Shown: positions 1 through 9,944 of the stretch, piece by piece
Layout: each line of letters starts with the position of its first letter
Numbering within the stretch: position 1 is the stretch's first letter
Assembly: GCA_910592005.1 (NCBI GenBank)
Contig: CAJVPP010000942.1
Span: 1-24,377 of the forward strand
Origin: Funneliformis mosseae
Taxonomy: Eukaryota > Glomeromycota > Glomeromycetes > Glomerales > Glomeraceae
Direction: 5' to 3'
Length of the DNA stretch: 24,377 bases
Program-made: the position numbers and the translations under genes
Notes under the pieces: model-generated
Databases searched by the model: none
Seen by the model: the letters and a program-made list of their open reading frames with translations, nothing else
What the model was told of the DNA's origin: nothing

Positions 1-3000
1 CATATAATTTAAAATAAATTTTTTCATATTTAAATATTTATAAGTTAATTTAAATTTGACTCGAAATTTGATTTGAATTTGACTCAACTTAAATAAATTC
101 AAGTCAAAATTGAGTCGAGTTAAACTCGAGTTAAGTCAAATTAAGTTGAGTTTAAAATTTATATAACTTGAATCAAGTCAAGTTGAAAGATTTTATAAAA
201 TAAATTTGACTCAACTTGACTCAAAAAAAATGAATTAAATAGAATTGATCTTTAAACTCAACTCAATTTGACTCATTCAGAACTTTAATTGAAAAGTTAT
301 CACATGTGATTGATTGATTTAAAGTTATTGTTAATTCTGATTATTATTTAAGTTATCCTCTGATAATTACTTTTATGAATAAAAGAAAAAAAAATACAGA
401 AAAAAATAGCTAAGAGAAGTAATAAAAAAAATATTTTAACAAAAAAATATTATTGTTTGAACTAATAAAACTGTTTTTTTATAATAAGAGGATTTGAAGA
501 AAATAAAGAAAAGAAAAATGTAAAGGGAGTTTTTATTTTTTTATTTATAAGCTAAACTGTGACTGCCTTTAAATGTATACATTTTTTATATAAAAATTCT
601 TGATTGAGTGATCATTAAAAAGAATTATATATTTTTTATATATTTTTGTATTTTTAAATAATTATTACATAAAATATTATTTTAATAATTGAAAAATTAA
701 TATAGTATATAATAATAATTATTAATTTTAAAAATTTATAAATATTATTATTAAATATATTTTTAATATAATAATTCTAATAAACATTATTTATTAAAAT
801 ATTTTAAAGATTTTTAAAATGTTATATAAAGAAATAGGCAATAATTTTTAATATATATATTAATATATTTTATATTATATATAAGATAATTATTAATGAA
901 TTTAGATATAACCTTATTAAATTATTTATTTAAAATAATACTGATAGCTAATTCAAATATAATTAATATATATAATTTATATGGTTAGTAATACTAAAAT
1001 AAAAATTTATTAAATTTGTAATTTTATTAATTTGTAGAAATTTTAGCAATTTTTTATAAGAAAATTTCTAAGTTTACACAAGGTGTATATTTGCGAATTA
1101 TGTGATTATATATTTATCACTAGTATCATACCTTTCTGCCTTTAGTTTTTACTATTTATTTCAGGAACTTAGAATTTTTTCAGTGAAAATTATTATTCGT
1201 TATAAACTATTTATCACATATTTATCATACAGATATTTTTTTAATTTCTTCATTTTGGTAAAAGTAATATTAATATTAGCTATATTATGTGATCTATATA
1301 TAATATGTGTACAAATAGAAATTATTTTTTTATAAATTTATATTAAAAAATAATGATTTAAATTTATATGATCATTTAATATATTTTAGAGAAAAAGATT
1401 AATAGCAGTAAGAAATTATTAAGCTACTTATAATAATAACCTAAAATATTCAAATATTCTCATTTTATTATAAGAAAACTTTAATATTACATAATCTTTT
1501 GAAATTAGATATAAAATATTTTAAATATTAGTAATCACTTTAATTTGACTAAATTTATATTTAATATCCTGTCACAATTATATAATACTATTATTTTTTT
1601 CTTATTAGAAATGCAATTAAATAACTATTTTAGATTAGTACAGAGATGTAAATTCATCATAGATATAATGAATTTATAAAATACTTTATTTGATAGATAG
1701 TTTGAATTTAGAATAGTTTAATAATAATAAAAGAATAATTCATTAAATCTATTTATAGTGAAATATTATAAAAATAAAAAAAATAAAAAAAATACTATTT
1801 ATATAATAAGTTTGTATTAAAATTATCTATAACTTTTATAATTAAAAGTTTAACTAAAAAAATTTATATGATTGTTTAATCTAAATGATTTATATACTAA
1901 AAATACATATATTAAGTTAACATTATTTTTTAATAATTTTTTAACATAAATACTCAAAGTAAGTTAATAATAATGATATTAGCTGATAGATATTTTTTCA
2001 GTTTACATATATATAATTTACATTTATTTTTATGTTTATTATTAAATGTATAGCAAAAAATATTAGAATTGTAAGTGTAGTTATACAAATTACATTTCTT
2101 AAAGTATTTCTTATTATCAGAATTACAATAAGAAACAAAATTGCAATTTGAATTTTTCTTTGACATTTTAATAGATTCATTTCTATTCAGTGATTATTCA
2201 GATACATAAAGTAATTATGGTAAAAATAATTAAAAGAAGTAAGAAAAGATTGAATTTTATTTAAGTTTTTATTGATTTTATTAATTTTTATCCTTTTTTT
2301 TCTTAATATTTTTATATAATATTTTTCTATCATAATTTATAATTATGATTAACTAAATTCTCTATTATTAATCAAAATGATTTATTTCATAAAAAAAAGA
2401 ATCAGCCTTATAAAAATATTTAATCTGTATTTTATATTCCATTTTTTTTATTAATAAATGTAGCATCTTCATGTAATTTATGATTAAAATTACTTGTCTT
2501 GCTTAGATCCTTTTATGAATATAGTATATTTATGGATTTTTTTGCAGACAGTATGGGATAATACCAATCATATAGAGTTTTAATATATATAATGTATAGC
2601 CTATGATTTAAGTCTATTTCTTAGATATATTTTTTAACTTTCTTTGTAATTAGTTTATTTTTAATAAAAAATGATGATCATTCAAATACAAAATCAGATG
2701 TTATATCAATAATACATCTCAATTTATAAAATTGTTAAAGATATTCTAAGAGAAATCAGTTTAAAACACAATGGAATTTTAACCAGCTTATTGCAATATC
2801 TATATAGAAGTCTAATAAGAATAATTAAATGTGTTTAGCACTTTATGGAAAAAATATGAAAACAAGATTTCAATCCTGGTAAATGCTTTAGTTACGTGAT
2901 TGTGAAGGGTGAATGTTATAGTGATGAAAATGGTTAGTTAATATCATAAAGAAATAGTGATTATATATGATATTGTTTTATAGCGTTTTTAGCGAATTAT

Positions 3001-3229
3001 AACAATTTATTAACTTATGATGTAGATAGATAGTATGATTTCACATTAAAAAAGATTAATTATATTATAATTAGAATTACAAATAAGGAAAAGTACATCA
3101 TATATTAAAACTACTTATCAAGAATAAAATAAAATAGAATAAATTTGATTTATTAAATAAAATGAAAACAACATAATACTATGAACGCTTAGAAATAGAA
3201 TATTAACTCAGCAATAGATAAAACTATGT
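1..3229. other. Gene-poor A+T-rich DNA
   Basis: No gene can be supported here. Composition is extremely A+T-rich, and the few open frames (around 1102-1335 and 1954-2180) translate to Ile/Asn/Lys/Tyr/Leu-rich strings with no recognisable motif, as expected by chance from such DNA. The left end carries the separate GACTCAA repeat block. Around 2840-2940 composition is slightly less A+T-rich and one frame gives a short plausible peptide broken by stops; this may be an eroded coding relic, but I cannot assign it to a family. Confidence 0.7.
52..276. repeat. Degenerate GACTCAA / TTGAGTC repeat block
   Basis: The heptamer-like unit GACTCAA and close variants (GACTCGA, AACTCAA, AAGTCAA) recur many times on both strands. 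This gives a patchwork of direct and inverted copies spaced roughly 10-30 nt apart. A perfect inverted repeat, TCGAGTT-A-AACTCGA, lies at 115-129. The block could be a decayed satellite or the edge of a transposable element; no coding capacity or clear terminal repeat is visible. The type of repeat is uncertain. Confidence 0.6.
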
Positions 3230-3688
3230 TTAAAATTCGGCACGCGAACAGCCAAAAACATCTTTCAATTTACCATCTTTATCTGGGTTTTCCCCAACAC
3301 TAACAAAAATTGCGTAGAATTTAGGAAATTCAGTTGGTGTTGGAACATTATCTACATCTATAGAAAATTTGGTTCCAACTTTAACTGATTCAGTAAAATT
3401 CTTAATGTAGGGGGGGTATTATGGAAACAAAACTCAAACCATCAAAAAATCTATGTCTAGCACGGTTTTTCCTGCGGTAATATCATGCTCTAATGTTCCT
3501 GAAACAGTAAAATGTTCGGGGGTTTTGGCAACTGGAGGGTCAGGCGTAATTGTTACATCGACTCCGGGCCTTGGTTTGATTACTGTATAACATTATAAAA
3601 ATTCAGCTTTTCTTTTATTAAATGGAATAGCGTTGACTGTATAAAGTGTAGTCAATAAAATAAACACAAAAATAAAATTTCGGTTCAT
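3230..3688 (-). pseudogene. Broken secreted ML-domain (MD-2/NPC2-like lipid-binding) gene
   Basis: Minus-strand reading from ATG 3688-3686 gives a hydrophobic signal peptide (about residues 1-20, ending VNA) and then a short mature region. An in-frame TAA follows at 3595-3593 (codon 32). The same frame continues with FTVSGTLEHDITAGKTVL, typical of fungal ML-domain proteins of the phosphatidylglycerol/phosphatidylinositol-transfer type. It then loses frame at a six-T run (plus 3444-3449) and regains it at a seven-C run (plus G tract 3410-3416). The C-terminal part is intact, with FPKFYAIFVSVGENPDKDGK and a final GCSRAEF before stop TAA at 3232-3230. The length of about 150 codons fits the family. 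Three defects (one nonsense, two compensating single-base indels) make it a pseudogene, or a functional copy with sequencing errors in homopolymers. Family assignment rests on recalled similarity. Confidence 0.72.
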
Positions 3689-3782
3689 GATTTTTCTTTG
3701 GCAAATATCTGGATTGAGTTTCTTTTATGAAGATTAATTGTTAAAAAAAAAAGTAACCATTGTTAATTTGACTTCAGAGTTA

Positions 3783-3791
3783 CTTTTTATA
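3783..3791 (-). promoter_or_regulatory. TATA-box candidate for the ML-domain relic
   Basis: The minus strand reads TATAAAAAG about 95 nt upstream of the relic's ATG, in a locally less A+T-rich setting (CCCCG precedes it). The position suits a fungal core promoter. In A+T-rich DNA such matches are common, so support is modest. Confidence 0.4.
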
Positions 3792-5186
3792 CGGGGAAAA
3801 GTCTTTGATCACCATAAATCCTTTTTTGAAGTTAATTTTAAAAGAAGATACGCATAATCATTTTATATCACAGACCGAATAGATGAATTCAATATTATTG
3901 ATTCCGTTTGAATGAAATCTCATATGAAATTCAGGTTAAAACCGTTTTGGTTATTAAATATCTAAACCTTTCCAAATGTATCTGGTATATTCACCGATTT
4001 ACGCTTGCCGATTACACTATGAATCTTTCGTTCATTTTGTAAATCCTCGTGCATCTATATTCAAATATTGTTTTATTAATATGTATGATGCGCAAAAAAT
4101 AAATTCATCCATTATATGAGTATCAATTTTTGGTAAACTGTAATTATAATTATAAAAATGACAAATTATATTAAGATGAAATATCCGTTAATTCAAGAAC
4201 TTACTATTTTTTTTTAGTTTTAAATAATTACTTTAACTTTAAAAACTATTTATACCGTTATAAAATTTTAACATTAGTAGTAATGTACTTTTCGAGAATA
4301 TTTAATTTTTTTGCATAAAAAATCATAATTTTTTTTTTTTTAATAATTTTTTTTTTGAAATGAATTTTCGATTTTTTGATTACATTTTTTTTTTATAAGT
4401 AAAAAATAAAGGAAAAAAAAAGGTGAGAAATAAAGAAAAAGAAATATTAAAAGAATTTTTTTTTTTTTTAGTTTACAAAAGTTATACAAAAGTGATATTT
4501 CTCAACAAAAAAGGTAAACTAAAAAAGAAAAAAAAAATCCTTCGATATCGATTTTCAATTTTTTATATAATAAAACAGAAAAAAAAAAACAATTCCCCAA
4601 ACTTTTTTTTTAAAAATTCGTGAAATAAACAATGGGTTGTGATGAAGGAAAAAAAATTTTTTTAAAGATACTGAGGTATTCTTTTTGAATATTTCATATT
4701 ATGCTAAATATACTTTTTGAGGAAATAATAAAGAATATATAAATGGATGTGGGTGGGCATCGCAAATAACGGAATAATTTTGGAATAAAAAAAAAGCGTC
4801 ATTTAAAAGTATAATAACATAATATGTAAAAAAAAATGGAGACATAAAATGTTCTCTTCAAAAAGAAAATGATTTTTTTTTTTGATTGCTACTTATACTA
4901 CATGCAAAGATTAAAGAAATGTGGGGTTTTTTTTTTTAAAAAAAAAAATATTATAAAAAACCCTTTTTTTTTTTGCGTACCGCGATTTGAACTCAATTTC
5001 TTTTGTTTTTTGAAAAAAAAAAAAATTGTTAAAAATTGTTCGAAATAGAGTATCAAATGCGGCACAAAATGAAAAAGAAAAGAAAAAAAGAAAAAAATAT
5101 ACAAAGAAATAACATAAAAAAAATTTTGTTTTTTGTTAATTTTTTTTCCCATAAGGATTTTTTTTACACTGAAAGAAAAAAAAATT
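3792..5186. other. Intergenic, low-complexity A/T tracts
   Basis: I see no gene in this stretch. Many runs of 8-13 A or T occur from about 4320 to 5185. Open frames here (4423-4623 plus; 4898-5449 minus) encode Lys- or Phe-rich low-complexity strings produced by these tracts. The right end is the 3' flank of the VMA12-type gene. Confidence 0.7.
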
Positions 5187-6365
5187 TCATAGTGTTCTTG
5201 ACCTCCTTGGGGAGGTAGTAGTAGCAGCTTTATTGTGGTAACCAGAGGAAGCAGATGACCTTCTACGTGGTTTACGTTCTTTTTGTTCAATTTTGTCGTA
5301 TCCGGTGAGATAACGCATATACAAAATTGTTTCAGCAACACCAACGATGACACTTCCGGTAAAAGCGAGCAACACACGCTGTTATTAAAAGAATATTGGT
5401 TAGCAAAATACGATTGACTGGAAAATATCAAGTTTCTTAAACGATACATACCATACCCGTATCACCAGTTATGGTTTGGGCAACGTGATAAACAGCTGCG
5501 AATACCGCTACAACAGTGAACGTGATGTTGATTATTGCAGTTAGTTGACCGCGAACGCTTTGGAATTCCTCGGTGTCAAGTAGTTTAAAGGTCTCCACAT
5601 CATAAGAGGAGGCGACTCTACCAATCATACGTGCATATTCCTTATTGGCTTGTTCAGCAAGGATCGATTCTAAACGAGCGATCAATTCTGGACTCTGTGA
5701 ATTAATGAATACAAGGATTATAATTAGATAATTTTGATTTCTTAAAGAATGTAATAACGGAAGAGCAAAAAAACTATATATTACCTTAGGCTTCTCTTTG
5801 CGAGGTTCAACGTAAACCCCGCTGCCGGTGAGTAGGTCATGAAGCCAATAATTGGAAAGGCCTAAAATGAAATAAATTAATAAAATATTAATAAGGAAAT
5901 GTGGGAAATGTGGGAAATGTAAAGGTGCGTGAATGTGAATGGATGACATAAATCACTAAAAAAGGGTGAAAGATTGGAGATCCAAGGTGTAAAAACGTTA
6001 ATGATTATCAAGGTAAGATGGTCAAAGCAACTCGGTGAAAATCGGAAAACGAACAGGGTACCATATTACACCCATACCAGGAATGTGTAATATAAATAAA
6101 AAAATGTTTGCATATTCACACAAACAAAAAAAAAAAAAAAAAAAAATCATCGAAAAAAGAAAAAAAATTTACCAATTTCTTTACCGAGTTTACCATCGCG
6201 GCCAAGCAAAAATTTTGAAACCTCCTTGATTAAATCAAGAGGAACGCAAGCGGAGGCTTTAAGGTAAGACTTAAGCCTTTTCTTTGCGGATTCGTCAAAT
6301 TCAGGAGATTGTACGGCTTGGTATATGGCAGTTCGGATACGGTCAGTTAATACTAACAAAACCAT
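5187..6365 (-). CDS. VMA12: V-ATPase assembly factor, Vma12/Vph2 (TMEM199) family
   Basis: Four exons: 6365-6173, 5861-5785, 5694-5452 and 5378-5187, encoding 234 aa; yeast Vma12 is of similar size. Introns are 311, 90 and 73 nt, all GT...AG, with phases closing. In yeast, Vma12 works with Vma22 and Vma21 in the ER to assemble the membrane V0 sector of the vacuolar proton pump. The N-terminal half is soluble and helical; the segment around 104-120 (EQANKEYARMIGRV) is characteristic of the family. Two predicted membrane segments follow at about 141-163 and 172-193, separated by a short GDTGMR turn. The C-terminal tail (194-234) is Lys/Arg/Ser-rich, consistent with a cytosolic ER tail. The start is the only ATG giving a full family-length N-terminus. 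Intron 1 is unusually long and holds a 21-A tract. Identification rests on length, topology and recalled motif. Confidence 0.87.
6126..6146. repeat. A21 homopolymer in VMA12 intron 1
   Basis: Twenty-one consecutive A on the plus strand (T on the gene's strand) lie inside the first intron of the VMA12-type gene. The tract is only about 27 nt from that intron's 5' splice site, so it is not in the usual position of a polypyrimidine tract. Confidence 0.9.
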
Positions 6366-7617
6366 GTTGTTTGAAGGGATTGACGAGAAAAAGTAAGGGG
6401 GTGTGTTTTAATTTTGTTATATAAAAAAAAAAAAATATTAACGTTATATTTTGTTTTGAATATATCGTAAAAAATGTTAAAAATGTTTTTAAACGTTCGT
6501 TTCAAAAGTTTTAAGGGTATAGTATAAAGTATTTTCTTAGTAAGATATCATTAAAAGTCAAAATTTTAATTTAGGGTCGTAACATAAAATTTTAATCGAC
6601 TTCTAGGAAGCCAAAGAGAGGGAGAGAAGAAACTTAAGGGTGTCAAATATCAAACTAATTCGACTGAGTGAACGAAGGGAAAGGCAGAAAGAGTCGGGTT
6701 TAAATATTTGTTTTTGTTGATGGGATTGATGAAAAAGTTCATTGTACAAATTATTAATAATATCTACCAGTTACTTTGCACTACTACATAAAAAGTTTTA
6801 TTGTTTATTGTATGCGCCATGATACGCTTTAGATTAACTTAATTGATTCAGAGGCTATTATTTGGTGGCTAAATAACGACAATGAAATTTTTATCGATCG
6901 TAACGGTGCACAGAATAAATTCGCGTGAGTGTGTTTCGTGACAAACAAAAGTAACACAGACCATCAATGATTATGTGTTTTAGTGTAACACCTATTGTTG
7001 TTATTGTAAACCACATTATAAACCACATGGAAAACATCTTGAGAACATCTTCATGAGTCTTTACATTTTCTATTGTTATTAGTGCCTGTCACATGAAAGA
7101 ACATTTAAGTAGATTTGACACTTTTTATATGCTAATATTACATGGGCGGAATTCATTTAATCATACGATCTGTTCATGCCGCAGAGGCCAACTGCAATCA
7201 GGATTCTCAGATAACATCAGCATTAGAGTAGTATCAAAGAAATTATTTCCTCCCAACCCTCTTTGTCTTTTGAAAAAAAAAATATTATATATATGCACAG
7301 ACCATCATTAAATGCTGCGAATTTCAAGTTTTTCTGCTTGATTTTATTTTATTTTATTTTTTAATTATTGTTATTTATTTTTTTTTTTTTCTGCAAACAT
7401 TCCCAAATCATACATGGATCATCAACAACAGGAAATTCTGCTATTATTCAAATTTATAAGGAAATTTATATTAAGGAAAAAAAATTTTTTTTTTCTAGCA
7501 TGTGAAAAATTTAAAATAAAAATTTTTTTTTTTTGAATTCATAGTTATACAAGGGGTACAAATACAAACATCACGGGAAATTACCACCTTATAAGAGAAT
7601 TCTTTATATATCTTTTG
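6366..7617. other. 1.25-kb intergenic region between the VMA12-type and coiled-coil genes
   Basis: No gene is recognised. The part next to the VMA12 start contains a pyrimidine-rich stretch on the minus strand (about 6600-6680, CTTCTCTCCCTCTCTTTGG-like), a plausible promoter or 5' UTR. The centre (about 6800-7320) is less A+T-rich than other intergenic DNA here. It has an open frame at 7093-7311 without known motifs and a 12-bp direct repeat, CACAGACCATCA, at 6955-6966 and 7296-7307. The right end has TTTTA repeats (about 7341-7362) and A/T tracts, and is the 3' flank of the next minus-strand gene. Confidence 0.6.
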
Positions 7618-8139
7618 CTAATGTAAAAGTTGAGCCGCATATAGTTTCATATCTTTGAGAGTTTCACGCCATTCTTTTAAAGTTTCAATTGTTTTCTTTA
7701 ACATTTGTTCTGATGGAATTGGAATATCTTGTGGTAGCATTTTAGATGATATGTCGAGATTTATTTCTTCATTGTTATCTAACACTAATAAAATAACTTT
7801 CATGATGAAATCTCGCAGCTGTGGCACTACTCTCATAACTTTGTTGATTTGCTCTAGAGAAGGAACGACTCGATTCACATCATCGATTCTTAAAGTTAAC
7901 ATAATTTCCTAATTAAATAAAAATAATTGATAATATTATTATTATTGTTTTTTATTTTTAAAAAATCATGATTTTATTTAATTACCTTGACCAAATTGGC
8001 CAAGATTTCGGTTTCCAACTCATCAACTTTGCCTAATTGTAATTTGAAATACAATTTATCTTTGAGAATGTTTCGTCGTGTTTCCGTTGATTTTGACCCT
8101 TTGTTATATATATATAATAAAATAAAAAATTCAAATAAC

Positions 8140-8170
<31 letters not shown>

Positions 8171-8907
8171 ATTGCAGTCTCTCATTTCCTATACCCTTGG
8201 AAGGACTCTTAAATAATGGCCTTGTGTTCCTTTTGAACGCTTGCAATTCTAATTTGAGTTGTTCGTTCTCCTCACGTAGCTGCTCAAGTTCGATCACATT
8301 TTCTCGACCTTTGACTTCAACGGTTTCTACTTCTTTTATTACTTCTTCTATTTCATTCTCTAGCTTTTCTTCCACCATCTCTTCGTTTTGTGAGAGATTT
8401 CTTACTTGATTTGATAATTCATCTAACTATTAAATTAATGCGCGCTTCATATTAATAATTACTTAATCCAAGTCATCTTGCATGATTAATACATACGCTC
8501 CCTAAAATATTAGATGTATCGAATGTCGTTGAACTTTTCTTCTCATGATTTTGCAATAAATATCTCAATTTTGCATAATCAATTTGTTCTTTTGAATTTA
8601 CGGCAAAATGCGTCACATTGCCTTTATCAATAAAACAAAAAAAAAAAGGAAAGAATAAAGAAATACACCACGAATTAAATTAAGGGCCAATATGGAATTT
8701 TGTACGTGATTTAGGAAAGTAAAAGAACCAATTACTTGTAATGGAAGGTAGTTCAGTAATCGTTGAATTGCTTATTATTATAAAGTCATTTCGTGAATAT
8801 TGAATGGTTGGGTTTGGGTAATACTCGTGCGGCTTTGTAGGGTGAGCAAAAGAAGAAAAAGAAGAACAAGCTGACACGTAAATTGAGTGGTTTTCTTCCG
8901 ATGTCAT
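7618..8907 (-). CDS. Coiled-coil protein, possible Cep70-like C-terminus
   Basis: Five exons: 8907-8736, 8621-8497, 8426-8195, 8098-7986 and 7908-7618, encoding 310 aa. Introns are 114, 70, 96 and 77 nt, with all phases consistent. Residues 1-60 are Ser/Thr/Pro/Asn-rich and probably disordered. Residues 58-98 contain a Lys/Leu-rich helix (about 69-83). Exon 3 (100-177) is a strong coiled coil, rich in Glu, Lys and Leu with heptad spacing. Residues 177-214 are basic then helical. The last exon (215-310) is a helical domain containing LRIDDVNRVVPSL (220-232). I do not recognise the protein with certainty. That motif recalls the C-terminal helices of the centrosomal protein Cep70, making a spindle-pole or microtubule-organising role possible but unproven; kinetochore or tethering coiled-coil proteins are alternatives. 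The gene structure is far better supported than the function. Confidence 0.68.
8141..8167. repeat. A27 homopolymer in an intron of the coiled-coil gene
   Basis: A run of 27 A on the plus strand (T on the gene's strand) lies within the 96-nt third intron (8099-8194). It sits between donor GTATAG and an A+T-rich acceptor region, so the intron is close to one-third homopolymer. Confidence 0.92.
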
Positions 8908-9002
8908 GTCGAGAGTAAAAGTACGTTTATTAGTTCTGAGTCGTCTATCAAATTATCGGACTTTAAATATTTAAGGTACACGCGTTTTTTTTGTTTTTTT
9001 TG

Positions 9003-9021
9003 TTTTTTTTTTTTTTTTTTT
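9003..9021. repeat. T19 homopolymer between two minus-strand genes
   Basis: Nineteen T lie just downstream of the stop of the 2OG oxygenase gene, read on the minus strand, and upstream of the coiled-coil gene start. The spacer between these genes is only 126 nt, so the tract lies in either a very short 3' UTR or the next gene's promoter. Confidence 0.9.
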
Positions 9022-9033
9022 GTTGATAATTAA

Positions 9034-9798
9034 TCACGTGGTTAAATTTCTCAAATCTACAAAACCGACTAAAATAAACCTACTTCCTTTGGTAATCTTT
9101 CTGCCTGCGTGTAAATGTCTACTATCATGTACCAAACAGTCACCCATTTCAATTTCATATAACTTTTCGTTGAAAGAAAAATAAGTTCCACCACCTTCAA
9201 ATTCGTTTCTCATATTTAATAAAATGTTAAAAGAAATCAAGCATCCATCGCTATGTAATTTCAATTCAGATTGTTCGCCTTCTTTTGCTTCATATTTTAC
9301 AAAAAATAAATCCTTAAAATCTAGTTCATTTGAAGATTTAAATCCGGCATTAACTGATATCTTTGTTATAACCCGTGAATGTAATATGTCACGAATAAAG
9401 TTGTTTAAAGTTGGAATGGAGGAACATGGAATATCTGTTGTCGGATACGCTGAATGCCTTGAAGTTGTCCAACCTTCAACATTCCTTTTTACTGTTTCGT
9501 TCGTATCATTTGGAATCGAGGAAGACACGTGATTTAAGACCTTTTCTAAGATCATGTTACATTCTTCTTGATTTAGAATTCCTGGTAAAATATAAGGTTG
9601 TCTTTGCGTTAGATCCCGAGAAATTTTATAAAATAATCTGGATTGTTCCGGTGTACGGTCTAATGAATTGCTTGGTAATTTCGCAAGACATTCCCTCCTT
9701 TTAATCTCGAATTGATTTGCTATCGAAGCATAGAATGCTTCTTCTTCTTCGGTAAATTCACTAAATAAATCAAATTCGAATTTTTTTTGTTGGTTCAT
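9034..9798 (-). CDS. 2-oxoglutarate/Fe(II)-dependent oxygenase, prolyl-4-hydroxylase type
   Basis: A single open frame of 254 aa with ATG at 9798. Residues 1-70 form an acidic then basic helical N-terminus. The catalytic double-stranded beta-helix spans about 140-250. Iron-binding residues are visible as H182 and D184 in LHSDG, and H230 in HLHAGRKITKGSR; R240 in that motif is the expected 2-oxoglutarate anchor. FEGGGTYF (200-207) matches the usual strand before the distal histidine. There is no signal peptide, so a cytosolic or nuclear place is likely, unlike ER collagen-type enzymes. The family hydroxylates protein or small-molecule substrates using O2 and 2-oxoglutarate; the substrate cannot be told from sequence. 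The gene has no intron, unlike every other gene around it, and shares a 146-nt divergent promoter region with UTP14. Confidence 0.85.
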   Translation of the reverse strand: MNQQKKFEFDLFSEFTEEEEAFYASIANQFEIKRRECLAKLPSNSLDRTPEQSRLFYKISRDLTQRQPYILPGILNQEECNMILEKVLNHVSSSIPNDTNETVKRNVEGWTTSRHSAYPTTDIPCSSIPTLNNFIRDILHSRVITKISVNAGFKSSNELDFKDLFFVKYEAKEGEQSELKLHSDGCLISFNILLNMRNEFEGGGTYFSFNEKLYEIEMGDCLVHDSRHLHAGRKITKGSRFILVGFVDLRNLTT

Positions 9799-9944
9799 TA
9801 TAAAAACTCTTTTTTTTTCGGTGAAAAAAAAAAATTACGTCATATCAAATTCAAAAGCTAAGCCACTATTTTTATTATCTGATCTAAAAAAAAAAAAAAA
9901 AAAAAAAAAAACGAAAAAAAAAAAACGAAAAAATTTTTTTTAAT
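9799..9944. promoter_or_regulatory. Divergent promoter, 2OG oxygenase / UTP14
   Basis: Only 146 nt separate the two ATGs, which face away from each other, so both transcripts must start in or near this spacer. It is dominated by A tracts: 26 A at 9886-9911, then two shorter A runs broken by ACG. Poly(dA:dT) tracts commonly exclude nucleosomes at fungal promoters. No TATA box stands out. Confidence 0.6.

Noticed and set aside
1102..1335. Open frame of 77 codons, plus strand, hydrophobic
   Set aside because: The Ile/Leu/Tyr/Phe-rich translation is what T-rich DNA gives by chance; there is no start context, homology or neighbouring exon.
1954..2180. Two overlapping minus-strand open frames (60-70 codons), one Cys/Asn-rich
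   Set aside because: Composition-driven; the Cys residues come from TGT/TGC in an otherwise A+T-rich sequence with no zinc-finger spacing I can recognise.
4423..4623. Lys-rich open frame, plus strand
   Set aside because: Made almost entirely of A and T homopolymer runs; no motif.
4898..5449. Long minus-strand open frame (183 codons) over the end of the VMA12 gene
   Set aside because: It is a different frame from VMA12 exon 4, is Phe/Lys low-complexity in its 3' half, and reads through that gene's splice acceptor.
7093..7311. 72-codon open frame in the VMA12/coiled-coil spacer
   Set aside because: Ends in low-complexity DNA and shows no family motif; kept only as part of the unexplained segment.
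9224..9704. Two plus-strand frames of about 100 codons
   Set aside because: Antisense shadows of the 2OG oxygenase, whose sense frame has clear catalytic motifs.
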